A stretch of DNA of 64,000 nt from Bimastos eiseni (GCA_959347315.1 OY365819.1:25821995-25885994); one strand, 5' to 3'. Numbered from the stretch's first letter, positions 1 to 12,875 are shown. Numbers and translations: made by a program. Notes: generated from the sequence alone by a model not told the origin.

Positions 1-2
1 CA

Positions 3-353
3 ACTGATGGGTTCAAGAAGAAGATATACATACTTGACAGGAGTTTAGGACAATGGAACCTAACTGATCTTAGGGTCGTCATGAGCAACAACTCAGATGG
101 GACCTCAGGAAAGATTGTGGTCTTCAGAAACACGGATGTCATCATTGATGACAATGAGGAATGTGACTTTTATACACATATGGCTGAGTTCATTTGGAAT
201 ACGGACAGAAATAATGTGATTGTGATGAATTATCTCTTGAAGACATCATATATATTTGACACGAAAACTCTTAAGTGGAGTCAAATAGCGCTATACGTTA
301 AGTTGTATTACGACACAAGGAAAAAGCAATTCGTTGTTATTGATCTTGTGTGA
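3..353 (+). CDS. Partial exon, beta-propeller-like C-terminus
   Basis: The reading frame is already open at the window edge and runs 116 codons to a TGA at 351-353, so the 5' part lies outside the window. Two segments look like propeller blades: a hydrophobic strand followed by Leu-Asp-x-Ser-Leu-x-x-Trp near the start, and Phe-Asp-x-x-Thr-Leu-x-Trp about 85 residues later. The first resembles a strand in the propeller exon at 55469-56355 (Leu-Leu-Asp-Glu-Asp-Leu-x-Trp), which suggests related host genes in tandem. Function is not recognised. The resemblance is short, and a kelch or NHL-type propeller of another family is possible. Confidence 0.4.
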   Translation, partial: TDGFKKKIYILDRSLGQWNLTDLRVVMSNNSDGTSGKIVVFRNTDVIIDDNEECDFYTHMAEFIWNTDRNNVIVMNYLLKTSYIFDTKTLKWSQIALYVKLYYDTRKKQFVVIDLV

Positions 354-1050
354 AAATCTGAGCTCCCGATCAGATTATAATTTTCAAGGCAGTCATAAAT
401 TTCAAGCATTGACGACATTTCTTAATTTCGATACGCATGTATGAAGGACTATGGTCAGACGCGAACCTCGTCATCACGTCCTTATAAATAACATCTTATT
501 GCAGATTGTCTCAACTGTTCGCGCCAATTTTAATAATACCCTCTGAGCTCAGACTAAATGATTCTGCTCGTTCGTTATATGAATGCAGAGACTACATACC
601 ACATCATCAAAATAGACGAAGAATATGTTCATTCCTGGCAAATACATGTATTCGCCTTCATTGAGTCTTCGTCGTAGATGTTTTCTAACGGAAGGAACAA
701 TGACATCATTGCTTAACACCGTTGATAATTTGCTGTGCGTGAATTAGACAATAAAACCATGCTAACTATTATTAGATTATTGCTACTGTGGTCTCTATAT
801 TTCAAGTGATAAACCACTGTAGTATAGTTCAAAGGCATTGGTTGATTAATAGAATGGTTAGCCTCCATCTAGGATAAGCGTGCAATGATGTTGTCTACAA
901 ACTCAAGGAACGAGTTTTACGAGACCATTTCCGTTTTGAATATTTCTCTCCCAAACTCAATATTCGAAGCGAACATCGACTGTAATACCGAGTTCACAGC
1001 GTATTCGATGGCAAATTGTTCACAATCAAAGGACCAACGACACATCGGCT
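354..1050. other. Non-coding stretch, no gene seen
   Basis: No supported reading frame. Positions 484-560 resemble 3940-4010 (shared words around AACTGTT, CTCAGC and ATTCTGCTC), which suggests a dispersed repeat or shared untranslated sequence. Confidence 0.4.
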
Positions 1051-2219
1051 GTGTCCTTTGATCAGATAATCAGTCCGTTACTTGATACCATGGCTGCCCC
1101 ATTATCGGCTATTATCAACTATACTTTAACAACTGGTATAATTCCTGAAGCTCTCAAAATTGCTAAAGTCATCCCAATATATAATCAAGGTCCTAGGGAT
1201 TACGTTAAAAACTACAGACCAGTCTCTAACTTACCGTTTTTTTTAACTAAACTACTTGAAAAAATAATGTCTATAAGACTTTATGACTTTTTTATGAATC
1301 AAAATATCCTTTGTCGAACTCGGCATGGCTTCTAGTCCAGTTCAACTGCTATGTCTTTAATTAATCTTCAGGATAATATCTCTAAAGCGATCAATAATAA
1401 TGAATCTTCCATAGGCATTTTCATTGATATCGCCAAAGCTTTTGACACTGTCGACCATAAACTCCTCCTGTTAAAAATGGAAAATTTTGGAATTCGCGGA
1501 TTGACTCTGAACTGGTTTCGTAGCTACCTTCACAATAGGCACCAGCAAGTGTTCTGCAACGGCCTGTTTTCATCATTAAAACGTGTACGGCATGGTATTC
1601 CCCAAGGTTCAATTCTAGGCCCCCATCTCTTCTTAATTTTTATTAACGACTTACCGAATGCTTCATATCTGCTTCACTTCCTCCTTTTTGCCTATGATAC
1701 CAATATTTTTGCCTCGCATAAATCTTATGATGCTTTGTTTGAATTAATGAACAAAGGACTGTTCCATGTTACTGACTGGTTTCCAGCTAACAAATTATCA
1801 ATAACTGTTCTGGAACCAATTTTATTCTATTTATATCGCACCGCAAGCATGTTCCGCCTACTGAAGGTCTGCTCTTTATTAATAACATTCCAATTCCTAA
1901 AGTCGCAACCACCAAATTTCTTGGCATTCAGATTGATGAGTTTCTATTTTGGAAGGCTCACATGGCTAACATTTCAACAAAAATCACTAGAAACATAGGC
2001 ATTTCATCTAGAATGGCCTATCTTTTTCCAACTTACATCTTGATTAACCTATATTATACCATAATTCATCCATGTCTCTCTTATTGTAATTTAGTATGGG
2101 CTTCAAATTACTCATCCAGACTTATTCCGTTAATTATATGTACTCTCCAAGAAAGATCTCTCCGGGTAGTCCTTGGTCACTATAAGGTTCGTCATTGGCA
2201 CTCTAACCACATCCAGTAA
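1051..2219 (+). pseudogene. Degraded non-LTR retrotransposon reverse transcriptase
   Basis: The fragments read as a CR1/Jockey-like LINE reverse transcriptase. In order they show the fingers motif Tyr-Arg-Pro-Val-Ser-Asn-Leu, the palm motif FIDIAKAFDTVDH, the G-I-P-Q-G-S-I-L-G-P motif, and the catalytic box, which reads Phe-Ala-Tyr-Asp instead of Phe-Ala-Asp-Asp (Tyr codon 1693-1695). A TAG at 1336-1338 breaks the frame, and a frameshift near 1805 moves the C-terminal part (KFLGI-like motif, then the thumb) into another frame that ends at 2219. The missing catalytic Asp and the breaks mean it is inactive. Assignment to LINE is firm; the clade is inferred. Confidence 0.85.
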
Positions 2220-2352
2220 TGCAATCCTACATCTAGCAATTGATTCCTACATCTAGTAATGCAATCCTACAGCAACAATGCAATACTACATCCAGTAATG
2301 CAATCCTACAGCTCGCAATGCAATCCTGCATCCATCACTGCAATCTTACATT
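2205..2352. repeat. Degenerate 20-21 bp minisatellite
   Basis: About seven units built on AATGCAATCCTACATCCAGT follow each other directly behind the LINE relic, with substitutions and some short units. It may be the 3' tail repeat of that LINE or an independent minisatellite. Confidence 0.75.
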
Positions 2353-2534
2353 TATGTAGCCTTCTCTGACCGAATGCACCATGTTTCAACTGTCTTACGA
2401 CTATCTCGTTTCCTGCTAAACCGAACATTTCTTAATACGGTTCAATCTTAGAGACAACTCTCACTTTACTCACAAATACGAATAGGGCCTAGGCCATTGT
2501 TGTCTGGCGAAGTAACCAGATAATGGTATCTTGT

Positions 2535-2935
2535 TTTTGCGAGCGGAGTGAAAGGGATACATGGAATGAAGTAACAAGATATGAGGTACAAAGAAAGGAG
2601 TCAAAAAGAAAACGATTGAGATGGAAAGAAGTACAGATAGAAAGGAGGTAGGAAAAAGATGGAAAAGGATGGAAAAAGATGGTGAGAGCGATGTACGGAG
2701 TGAGGGGATAGGGAAGAAGAAGCGGAGGGAGAAGAGTTAAAAGATAAAAATATTGAGATGAAAAGAAAGAGTGACAAAAACTGAGAAAAATGAAATGAAT
2801 AGGGAAAGATTTGGGCTGAGGTATGGATAGCCGGAGGGAGAGAAAGAGAAGAATATGTGATTGATGCGTGTATGTGGAAATTTTTAAATGGAGTGGAGGA
2901 TAGGACCACAATGGCAAATATTTTTCTCAAAAAGA
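2535..2935. repeat. Purine-rich low-complexity tract
   Basis: GA-rich on the + strand (many GGAAAAAGATGG and GAAAGAAAG words). The long frames on the - strand are Ser/Phe/Leu-rich products of composition and are not supported as genes. Confidence 0.7.
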
Positions 2936-3094
2936 ACAATTTAACAAATTAGCGCATGGATGATATTTTGCTGGGCGATTTCATGCACGTGGACAGCATT
3001 TCGCTGTAATATTAAATGATGGGTGTCTTGCATGACTGCCGCCATCATCCGTTCATATTGTTGGCCTACTTGTAATCACGATGATGACTATTTT

Positions 3095-3102
3095 ATTATT
3101 AC

Positions 3103-3150
<48 letters not shown>

Positions 3151-3240
3151 TATTAGTATTATCATCACCATTATTATTATTATTACTGTTTTCATCATCA
3201 TCATCGTAGTCGTCGTCATCGTCATCATCAGCTGCAGCAA
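3095..3240. repeat. ATT/ATC trinucleotide repeat
   Basis: A run of ATT triplets passes into ATC and GTC triplets. It gives poly-Ile on one strand and poly-Asn/Asp on the other, which are artefacts of the microsatellite. Confidence 0.95.
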
Positions 3241-4159
3241 CAGCATCGTCATTATTGCTATTATATTTTATGCAATCGAAAGAATCGCGTATAAAAGACT
3301 CATATACAAACACATTGAACAATATTGCTGAGTTGTAGAGTTTGAAAATCTTTAGTCAAGTTCTTTGACATCGTCTGTTTGCACACAACGTATTGGTTTG
3401 TTCAGTATTGTTCGCTGGGGCTACCATTCGGGCCTGTATATGGTGTCAAACGAGGCGTCCTGAATTGGGTGCTTTGTCAAATCCTCGCATGTGATATCTT
3501 TCCAGCAATTAGGGCTAGTAGAAGTTCATGATTCCTAAAGTTTTATTCATTTTAGTTCCTCCATGTGCTTGCTGTGGCAAGTAGCCCTACAGTGGGCATT
3601 GTTAAACCAATATCAAGACAATGTCCGCATTTGTTTCAATCTGTTCTATGAAGTGGTCTTCACTAAGTTACTGTCAAGAGTCAACAAAATGCAGAATTTA
3701 AGATTTGCATTTCGGTTCGTTTATGGGCCGGACAAACTGTTTTGATTGTTTGTGTAATACACTCTACGCTTTTTCATGATATAGGCCTAGCAAGTTTCAT
3801 TTTAATAAGTACATGCTCTGGAATAATATGTTTTCCGTGGTATAAATTATGAATCTTTGCGTCTCTTAATCTTGAAGTATGAGCAGTGATAGTCAAACAC
3901 CTATCTCGCACTCTCATCATCACAATAATCTAGTTACGAATTGTCTACAACTGTTTTCACCACTTTAGAGAATCTCAGCTCAGCCGACGGTAATTCTGCT
4001 CATTAGTTACGTTAACTCCTAGCGAAAATCATCACAAATTCATACCTGGCCAATTTTTTCATTCTTCTTTTACTCGGATACCCACGTGACTAGATCCAGA
4101 CGTCCCCCGAAAGTTAGGAGCGCCTCTGAGAAGTCGTCTTCTAGTGGCGCTATATAAAC

Positions 4160-4785
4160 AATCTGATGTCACGTGATGTTTGACGCAATTTAAACCAACG
4201 CTGGTCATAAATTATTCTACAATATCTTCTGTTTCCTTCTCAGAATCTCTGTAAGATGATCGTTTTGACAAGACGACACCGCATTCCGTAAATAGCTCTG
4301 CTAAGAATTGTTCGACACAAATTCCGATGTTATATTTTTTTTAAACAATTAACAGACGAAATATTGATTTCTGAGTGGAGCATAATTAGCAAACTGATTC
4401 TGTTCATATAATCAGTTCTAGTCAGTGGCTTCGACCAAGAACGTCTGAACGACTCCATTAGCCTACCGATTGAATGATGAAGACGTTACAGTTTATGATT
4501 CGCATCAACTATTAACTGACAAAATGTTACGAGTATTTTGTTGGGCGATTATTTTCCTAAACATCGTCAGTTTTAAGATGATAGCCAGAAAGTAGAACGC
4601 TTTTATTAACATTTCTTTTTTGAGTCATCTTAACCTGGTGTGAAATTTAACTTTTGAATTTACTTCGTTGAGAAAATCTTATCCAAGCGAAACACAATCT
4701 GGTCTCTATTTTTTACGTCTCTATTTTTACGCTATGCATGTCATTGTTACAAAAACGTTTTATATTGCCTCAATTATTTTGAATG
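4160..4785 (+). repeat. Dispersed repeat, copy 1 of an inverted pair
   Basis: Matches the reverse complement of 8195-8832 over most of its length. Shared words include ATCTGATGTCACGT, CGCTGGTCATAAATTATTCT, GACAAGACGAC, GCATCAACT, AAATTATTTTCCT-like, CATCGTCAGTTTTA and AGAAAATCT. By eye, identity is roughly 75-80%. The two copies point away from each other with about 3.4 kb between them. No clear target duplication is seen, so terminal repeats of one transposon and two independent insertions are both possible. Confidence 0.75.
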
Positions 4786-5602
4786 CATTAAGACTGCTAT
4801 AATTAGGCCTAATATCTATGAACTCTTAGAACACGGCAATCTGATTTTGGCCAGCAGTTTATTGTCTCGGACGAGGAACATAGCCGTACACAACGCGTTA
4901 CAGGCCAACCGCTCTAGCCAAACGGCAGCCAGGGCCAAAAAATAAGCGTCGTTTTAGAAGTAGCTAAAAGGTCGTCTGGACCGAGTATCACGTGGATGTC
5001 CGTGGATAAGAAAAAGCTGATGTAGAGACATTGCCTTACGTAGGGATGACCGCACCTACCGGTTAACTGCACTATGTGCATCGAGAGAAAGGAGATGATT
5101 GGTAGGTCTAGGGTCAAGCAGTAAGTAGTGAGAAAGTGGCAGAAGGAGTGCACCAGCAACAACAACCCGAAAGAGGAAGATGATGAAGTCGGTCGCGTTA
5201 ATCAGGATCAGATTCACGAAGCAAGAGGTTCAGATGTCCAGTAATCACCTTGGTCGAGTGTTGCTGAACCAGTGGCTTCATATGATGAATCTGCTCCCTG
5301 ATGGAAACTGCGAAGAGTGCCACTTCCCGGACACCATAGATCATCTGTTTAAATTCACACGGAATAACATCATCCGGGCAATTATAATGTCCTTAAGTTC
5401 CTCCTTTATCCTGCTATTCCTCCTCCTTCCTTGTGGTCTTGTATCCATTTGTCTCCTCCTCTATACTCTTCCATCTGCCTCCTCGTCCTATTCCTGAACA
5501 TCGCTTATCCTAATCCTCCTTAAACGCTTTCATCTTTACTATGCATACCTTCATTCGTCCAGGCCATCATTTTCTTACTTGATTTTCTTTAAATTATGAG
5601 CT

Positions 5603-5655
5603 TATCCTCTCTCTCTCTCTTTCTCTTTCTCTCTCTCCGTCACTCTCTCTCTCTT

Positions 5656-5696
<41 letters not shown>

Positions 5697-5865
5697 ATTT
5701 CTCTCTCTGTCACTCTCTTGTCACTCTCTCTCTCTTTCTCTCTATTTCTCTCTCTGTCACTCTCTTTCTCTCTCTCTTTCTCTCTTTCTCTGTCTTTTTC
5801 TCTCTGTCACTCTTTCTCTCTCTCTTTCTATCTCTCTCTCTCTGTCTCTCTCTCTCCATACTCCT
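5603..5865. repeat. CT dinucleotide-rich simple repeat
   Basis: Nearly pure CTCTCT interrupted by TTT, TAT and TGTCA. The Ser/Leu-rich and Arg/Glu-rich frames over it are compositional. Confidence 0.95.
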
Positions 5866-5919
5866 CTGCATTTCTTTCTCATTGTCATCCTCTCTTCGTC
5901 TTCCTAGTTCATCTACTTT

Positions 5920-7268
5920 CATCTTCCTCTATGGCTTCTCTGTTCATACCGAATTCCGATGAATAGGTTTAAACCGGTCCGTAGGAGGTCAGAGTCTGGT
6001 TTCCAGAAGGTCAGCATAGATGCAAAGTAGCTAATAAGAAGGGTGTCGCTTTGGCCGAGGAGTGACAGATGGAATGTCAATTGCGCCCTAAGGTAAGAGT
6101 TCTTGAAAAGGTGAGACTTGAGTATAGAATGTAAAGTCCATGGTGTGATGGACAAGGGCGCTAGGGACCGATGATGTTGCATGACGGGCAGTGATGATGA
6201 TGGAACCGAGAAGGCACGACATTCAGGAGGAAGGTGTTCCAGAGACGTGATGCGGCGTTGCAAATAGCGCGTTGGAGATCTTGAGATGAGAGGTTATCTG
6301 GCGTCAAGTGAGGGCGAGACAAGGGGACGATCAGGTAGAGCGGGTTGGCTGGATGGTGAAGAATTCGCGAAGATATTTGGACTGGGAGTATTGCATGGAG
6401 TTATAAGTTAGCGATAGAACTTTGAAATTAATGCGCTCTGGGATTTTTGGCCAGTGGATTGATTTGAGGATTGGAGTAATGTGACGATGCTTGAGTGTTC
6501 TGGTGACAGCGCTGGCTGGTGAGTTTTGGATGAAATTGCAGACGCTTGATGAGTTGCCTCTTTAATAATAGCCTCTTATTTGCTCTTTGAATAATACTCA
6601 TTCAATAAGCATAAACGAAGGCTCAAAGAAATTTTTCAAACGTCTTGTATTTATCTACTGCACAACTTCAGTACGCCATGTGCTGAAAGGCATCTCTTGC
6701 GTGAAAAATATCGATGCATACTAAACAAACTCCTTAAACCCTGATCGTCAAAGTCTAAAGCACTTGCAATCAACCAGGATACTATTTACGCCTTATGGTA
6801 AGTAAATTAGCTTTCGGCTCTTGTGGAAATCCACTGGAAATTGTAATTACGTCTGTGTGATATTTATAATTGAAATAACCTCAACGAATCCGAATGTTGT
6901 TTTTTTCTTGCGGTTGGACGTTTTTAATTGGATGAGAATTTATACAATTTCAATAAGAAAAGAGAACGCTTTTGATCGCTTAATTTTGTAGAGATGCTTC
7001 TTAAATGGTCAAATAGTTCAATACAATTTACAAAAGAAGCAACAGAAATAAATGTTGGTGCAATTTCCAGCAAATGCCGCCTTTCGTCAGAAATTGTTTG
7101 TTGTCAATCCTTGTTATCAACCATACCATTATTCCGCTAAAAACCTCTTTGAGCCGTTTTTTAATCAACGTGAAACATGCCACTCGGAAACTTTAACACG
7201 GCTAAACAAAATCAGTCTCAATCTCCATAATGTGAGGTCAAGGTTTTGCTCTCACTTTCTTTACACCT
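5920..7268. other. Non-coding stretch with LINE-like remnants
   Basis: On the - strand, 5975-6300 resembles the C-terminal and 3' regions of the LINEs seen elsewhere (for example a Leu-Leu-x-Ile-Ser-Tyr-Phe frame with repeated breaks), but no recognisable motif survives. Nothing else is supported. Confidence 0.3.
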
Positions 7269-7751
7269 TTACATTATACGGCACTCTAAATAGTAGGCCC
7301 TATATACATTTGAATACTGCAAACGCTTGTGCTTCAATGGAATTCTACCTTCTGATGTTTCCGTATCCTCAGTTGATTTCAGTCCGTGAAATGTTGTCAT
7401 GACAACAGTGAATTCTTCGTTGAATCCAATCGTTCCTTTGGGTTCTCTGTTTGTAACTTTGTTGGGTTGATCGGTAGTTGTGATTGGTATCTTTGTGTAA
7501 GATGCAGTGATACAGTCTGGTGATGTGACACTGATGGATGTAGCTTCTGTTGATGGTTCCTCTGTCGTGTGCAGTGAAACTGGAGTGTCTGTGGTCGTTG
7601 ATGCTGAATCTTCTAAAGTACTTAAACTGGCTTTAGTGATTGACATTGATTTTTCATCTTTCATCTTTAGTGTCGTAGTTCTTTCATTTGCCAAATCATC
7701 GGTCGTTCGTACAAAGCAAGTGTTCGTCAACTCACACTTTGAATCGCTCAC
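7269..7751 (-). CDS. Ser/Thr-rich open frame, possible exon of a mucin-like protein
   Basis: A 160-residue frame very rich in Thr, Ser, Glu and Asp, with one N-terminal Cys-x6-Cys pair, as seen in extracellular stalk regions. It opens on GTG rather than ATG. The same frame is open about 45 bases upstream to a TAA, so any real exon would need an unseen splice acceptor. No domain is recognised and the composition could be accidental. Confidence 0.2.
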   Translation of the reverse strand: MSDSKCELTNTCFVRTTDDLANERTTTLKMKDEKSMSITKASLSTLEDSASTTTDTPVSLHTTEEPSTEATSISVTSPDCITASYTKIPITTTDQPNKVTNREPKGTIGFNEEFTVVMTTFHGLKSTEDTETSEGRIPLKHKRLQYSNVYRAYYLECRIM

Positions 7752-8194
7752 TGATTTTTGGTCACCTACAACGATTTCATCATCTATGCCTTACACCATC
7801 TCACACCTTTAGGTGCAGGTTACTACGCACCCTAAACAGTGTGGGTCGTGCAGGAGGCAGACGGGTCAGTGCTCCACCAACTGTGATTGTGCCCCCCCCC
7901 CCGTTGCCCATTAAAAGCCTTAACTGATTATTCCCCAACGCACCAATGCATTACCCATCGATCACAGGACCGTGCTTTCTACGTTAGCCCCACATTGGTC
8001 GTCTTCGCTAAGTTTTAATGAAAAATAACAACTGATTTGAAAGAAATTGTATTAATCATAGTCATCAATGTCACTAAGTGATTAGCCTATACTTAAAAGT
8101 AACAAGCACTTTTTTACTTTACAGCTGACTTCAATCTTAGTACCGGAAACAAAAAGTAATCGACTCTGGATATCATAAGCTGTTTTCAAATGTA

Positions 8195-8832
8195 GGTTTA
8201 TGTGCCTTTCGAAGTAACAAAGAGAAACTTGTGACGGCAATCAAACGGAGGCATTTGACAACCTTGTTGCAGTAAAAATAATAATTATGCCTTGAGTCAA
8301 AAAGCCAAAGACCAGATGTTATTTCACTTGGATTAGATTTTCTTGGCGAAGTAAAGTAAATGGTTAAATTAAACCTAGAATTTTTATCGCCGATGCACAT
8401 GCACAAAATAACGTTCTACTTACTGATTATCATCCTAAAACTGACGATGCTCAGGAAAATAATTTCCGGATCAAACTCTAGAAACATTTTGTTAGTCAAC
8501 AGTTGATGCAAATCCTAAACTGTGAAACCTGTTATCGTTCTATCGTTAGTTGAGTCGTTCACGATCGAAATCTTTAGACAGAACTGATGCCGTTTATACT
8601 TAACCCAAAGTACAACAGTTTGTCAAGTTTCGAAAATATACTACCACAATTTGTGTTGAACACTTCAGAGCTTGACTGCTTGCAGAATGCGGCGTCGTCT
8701 TGTCGAAATAATTATCTGATTGAGATTCTGATAACGAACAAGAAGATACTGTAGAATAATTTATGACCAGCGTTTGTTTAAATTTCGTCAAATATTACGT
8801 GACATCAGATCATTTCCTTCCAAACGTCGTCG
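8195..8832 (-). repeat. Dispersed repeat, copy 2 of an inverted pair
   Basis: Reverse-complement partner of 4160-4785. Several short open frames on the - strand here have no counterpart frame in the other copy and are not coding. Confidence 0.75.
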
Positions 8833-9365
8833 TAGCGTTGTGGATACAAGTTGAAGAAATTAAACGTCACATCAGTTAATTACCACCAGATGTGTATGCA
8901 TGTATGTGCAATATGGTTTCATGCCAGAGGCGACAATCCCCCCTGGGCGATGGAGGCAGACCCTCTGTCTCAAGTGTTAACGAGGCAAGAAATTCCCCCC
9001 TAAGACTACAAAAAATATCCCCACTCTAACTGAAATTGGAGGCATTTGTCTGAGTCCTCCCCCTTCTGGACGCCTCTGGGCCCGTGTAGAGCAAAGTGGG
9101 GGCCCTGAACAATTTATATTTTTGAGTATGAATGAAAGACTGATTAACAGTATACTGTAGTACACAGTACTAGAAAAGGTTGCAAAATTCCAAGCACTAA
9201 ACTTACCCGATACATCACTCACTTATCAAACTTATCATCGATTCATCATCATTCATCACTATCAGTCAGAGAAATTTAGTTCTACAACGTCGTGATACAA
9301 CAATTGGTGTAGAAAGAGACAACATTGATAGTGCCATCAAAGATTTTTTTAAATTACGAGAATCT

Positions 9366-9475
9366 TAGGTTATATATATAATATATATATATTATATATA
9401 TTATTACGTGTATGTAAGTAAGTGTTTGTATGCATTTATATATACATATATAATATATTACATATATATATATAA
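9366..9475. repeat. TA-rich repeat
   Basis: Runs of TATATA with palindromic arms, broken by a short GTATGTAAGTAAGTG segment. Confidence 0.85.
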
Positions 9476-9479
9476 AACC

Positions 9480-12239
9480 CTCAATACGAAAATTGTGGGT
9501 ATCTTTCGGAGACAACTGTGATTTTATAGTGCTTATTATGATTATCATCAATTTATGTGACGCTTCTTCACGAAACCTCGGAACATCCGCCTGATATTTA
9601 TACAGGAATAAATCAGACGCAGTTAGGTTTACATGCAAACGACATGTATAAGTTCTTCGCGAAACCAGATTCTTACGGTTCTTGGAAAGACGCTCGGCTG
9701 GCTTTTGTCGGTAAAAAAACAAAAGATGGTAATAACAAGGTAAACCGAAGAAAGTAACATGATCAGACCGGCTTAGAATGCCACAATGGTTCCCAATTAG
9801 CGATGTTTGAAGCAGTGACAACAAGGTATCGCGATTTTATTGCATGTATGCAAGGGCGTGTTAGTCTGTCATTGCATCCCCCTACAGAATATCCCTTTAT
9901 ATACCATTCTAAGCGAGCACCAGGGATCGCGATTTCTACACGTGTGGGTTTTCCTAGCTGTCCCGTTTGCTTTCCTGGCCATTATTTCAAGTTAATTTCA
10001 ATTAATGAAGAGAAATTAGTCTGTGCGTCACCTAATAAGACAGTATTATGCAGCGGGAACGGAGGGTAAGGTTTAATTAGCATCTCTCTACATCGACGAC
10101 CATTATCTCCATAAAATGTCGCTAAACTCTTGCTGCATCATTCCAGAGAGCATGTGATTTATGGCACGTGTCTGATTTGAGCGGCCATCCGATAACACCT
10201 GGGGCCACCTTAAATCAACCAATAATATCGCCTTGCATTCCGCCACACAGTCTGAGACCTTCTTGTAGGCCTTGTTTGTTAGTGGGCCTTGATGCACAAT
10301 GCACCAGTTTCACTGTCAGGGTCTCTCATACTTACCACGTTAAAGCCGCCAACAATTGCAAACCCATAATTGAAAGTTTATCGGATGTCATAAAGTAAAC
10401 TTATCTCATTTTTATCAAACGCCTTAAGACTCAATATTATTCACTGGCCTCCGAAGTTTTTTATGCAATCAGCTTTTCTTCTGGCGACTGACTATAACTA
10501 ACCGCGACACTGAATAGAATTTCCTTGAGACTTTCCTAGTGTTAAAAATTTCCTTTATGATGATCATTAGTAACCGTCTGTTGGCTGCCAAATCCTGAAA
10601 ATGTTAAAACCAATGTAAGTCAGACTTTTTTCAACAGAACTCGCTGCTATTGAACGGTAGATTTATATCAAACCCCATCCTTAAAGGTAGTTTCTGTTTC
10701 ACGACATTGTGCGATAACAAAGGTCATTAGAGTCGCCCTCCGTTATTATTGTCATCTTTAATTTAACTTGGCTTGCGTAAAGTTGGTCACGGGTGGTGCG
10801 ACTTCTTCCAACTCTTTTTCATGGTTCTTTCACGTCAACCTACAGAGCTGAATGTGTGCACTCATTTCAGGCTTGCATGACAATGCAATGTGTAAAATTT
10901 TTACGGACATACCTCAAAAATTGAGAAAAAGTTGACAAAAATGCAAAAAATTGAATATCGTTAAACCACTAGAACGAGTCCTCCTTGACGAACTCCACTC
11001 CGGCAAGTTTACGTCATCAATGATATGTAATCAAACATCTCTTACGGAAATGAAACGATTGGCGCAATCCCCAGATAAAAGAGAGTCCAAAAAGCCATGT
11101 TTTTACTTTAACTTGTTCAGGCCTAGGACTGACACTTGTCGAGTGTGAGCAGTTGTGGACTTTCTACCTTACATGAGGTGTACGCTTATTTCGATCAGCG
11201 AATGCGTGGACATTTCTCTTCTGTTCTTTCGAAGGAACAAAAAATGACGCCTGGTGAATGCTAATTGCTCTTCTTCTACTGCGATATCCTCCTTAAGTGC
11301 AATGCACGATTAAACGGAGTTCCTGAGGAAACAGTTGTTGCGCAGCGATTTCAGAACAATTCCCGAGTCCGTGAGGTTGTCTTTTACCGCTTTGACGGCA
11401 TCGGCAAAACCGATTTCCTTGAACGCCAGGTGTACGTTTAATGATTAATAGGTATTACTGAAGCCACATAAGAATAAAGAACCATCTGAATTTGCTCGGT
11501 TCTCCGTTGCTTCCTGTTTCACTCTCTGTCTCTGTCTCTGTCTCCTTGTCTGCCAGTTCGCCGCCTGTCTGCCTACCTCCACGCTGCTTCATGCACACGT
11601 ACGTTTAAGAATCAAAATACACTTGTGTTTTCCCTGGGATTAATATCAGTAATATGGAAGGGATGCAAAGCCACATCGTGCCAGCCAATCACTGATCGTC
11701 TTTACTGATGCATCATAGACATGTCTGTGGCTGGCTATACATGTATTGAATAAAGTGACATCCGGGAACTCGGTAGGATAACGTTGAACGTATAATCGTC
11801 CATAAGTTCACCTAAATTAAATTTTATGCTACTCCAGTCAAAAGGGACACGCTATAGGCCTGCTAGTTACCAGAGGAAGATAGAATCATCTTCAAGATCG
11901 ACCGCATGGTGCGTTCGTCGCTGGCGTCGCCCCGGCTTACATATGCGACCTGTGTATTCCAGTTGGCATCCAGTCGGGGCGTCAGTCCCTGCGTTCTGCG
12001 TCTCCTGGGGGCCTGGTGATTACGCGCTCTCGTACCGCCATGCGGGCAGGCCGCGCCTTTTCGTGCGTTTCGTTGAAACTCCTTGCCGTTACCAATTCGG
12101 AGTCTCCCATTGTGTGTAGCACAGGAGACATTTTCCGGACTATTGAAGACGCATTTATTTCAAAACTGCTTGGTAACTTTGGTAAGCGCCCTCGTGAGGT
12201 TCTTTTAGTGCGCTATGTAAATGTTCATAGTCATACATA
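9480..12239. other. Gene-poor stretch
   Basis: Only short isolated frames occur. A frame at 10951-11148 ends in a Pro-Arg-x-Asp-x-Cys segment and continues past its stop with a nearby Cys, loosely like a zinc motif in some transposases, but too little remains to name it. No RNA gene or repeat array is evident. Confidence 0.3.
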
Positions 12240-12430
12240 CATCGTCGCTTTCATTTTAGACATTCCTCCTCCAATTCCTCTATCTCCATTTCCTCCTCAT
12301 TCCAGCTCCTCTCCTTCTATTCTTTGCTACTTCTCCCATAACCTATTCCTCATTCTTCTCCAAATTCCTCCTCCTATATCCCTCTTCCTCCCTCTCCCCA
12401 TCTCATTCCTCTTTCTCTTCCAATGCCCTT
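12240..12430. repeat. Pyrimidine-rich low-complexity tract
   Basis: TCCTCCTCC and TTCCTC words dominate the + strand. Confidence 0.7.
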
Positions 12431-12639
12431 CAATCTTTCGCCATTATGACCGGTGATACAAATGCCTCAGCCAGCCATATTTGCTGGCTCCACTGCGCTC
12501 CATGTGACCACGTGGCTGATCCCACGAGATGATCAAAGAACGACCTGTGCTACTGATGATAAGACGAAAATTGCCCTCTCAGGAGTTAATACGACGCCAG
12601 AGAATTCAATCTCCAGTCACCAAACAGACACACGAAGAC

Positions 12640-12735
12640 ATCCACGCATACATGCATGCATACGCACACGCACGTACACACGTGCATGCGCTCAAGCTGA
12701 TACGAAAGATACACACATACAGTGGATCCACGCAC
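12640..12735. repeat. CA/CACG-rich low-complexity tract
   Basis: Repeated ACACACG, GCATACGCACACGCACG and similar words. Confidence 0.65.
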
Positions 12736-12875
12736 CCACGCACCCAGGCACTTATGTGACCCTGCTCGCCTTACAAAGTAAATATAAATATAGTGATAGA
12801 TATGCATAATGATACTTACAGAGCTAAAGAAATGAACGGTGAAAGATATATATATATAATATATATATATTATAT

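Noticed and set aside
2489..2939. Ser/Phe-rich - strand frames of 112 and 142 codons
   Set aside because: They lie over a purine-rich low-complexity tract and have no domain.
3023..3331. Poly-Ile + strand frame and poly-Asn/Asp - strand frame
   Set aside because: They are products of the ATT/ATC repeat.
5596..5966. Ser/Leu-rich and Arg/Glu-rich frames on both strands
   Set aside because: They are products of the CT repeat.
11380..11440. A Gly-Ile-Gly-Lys-Thr word that recalls a NACHT P-loop
   Set aside because: It stands alone with stops nearby in frame, no downstream motifs and no splice support.
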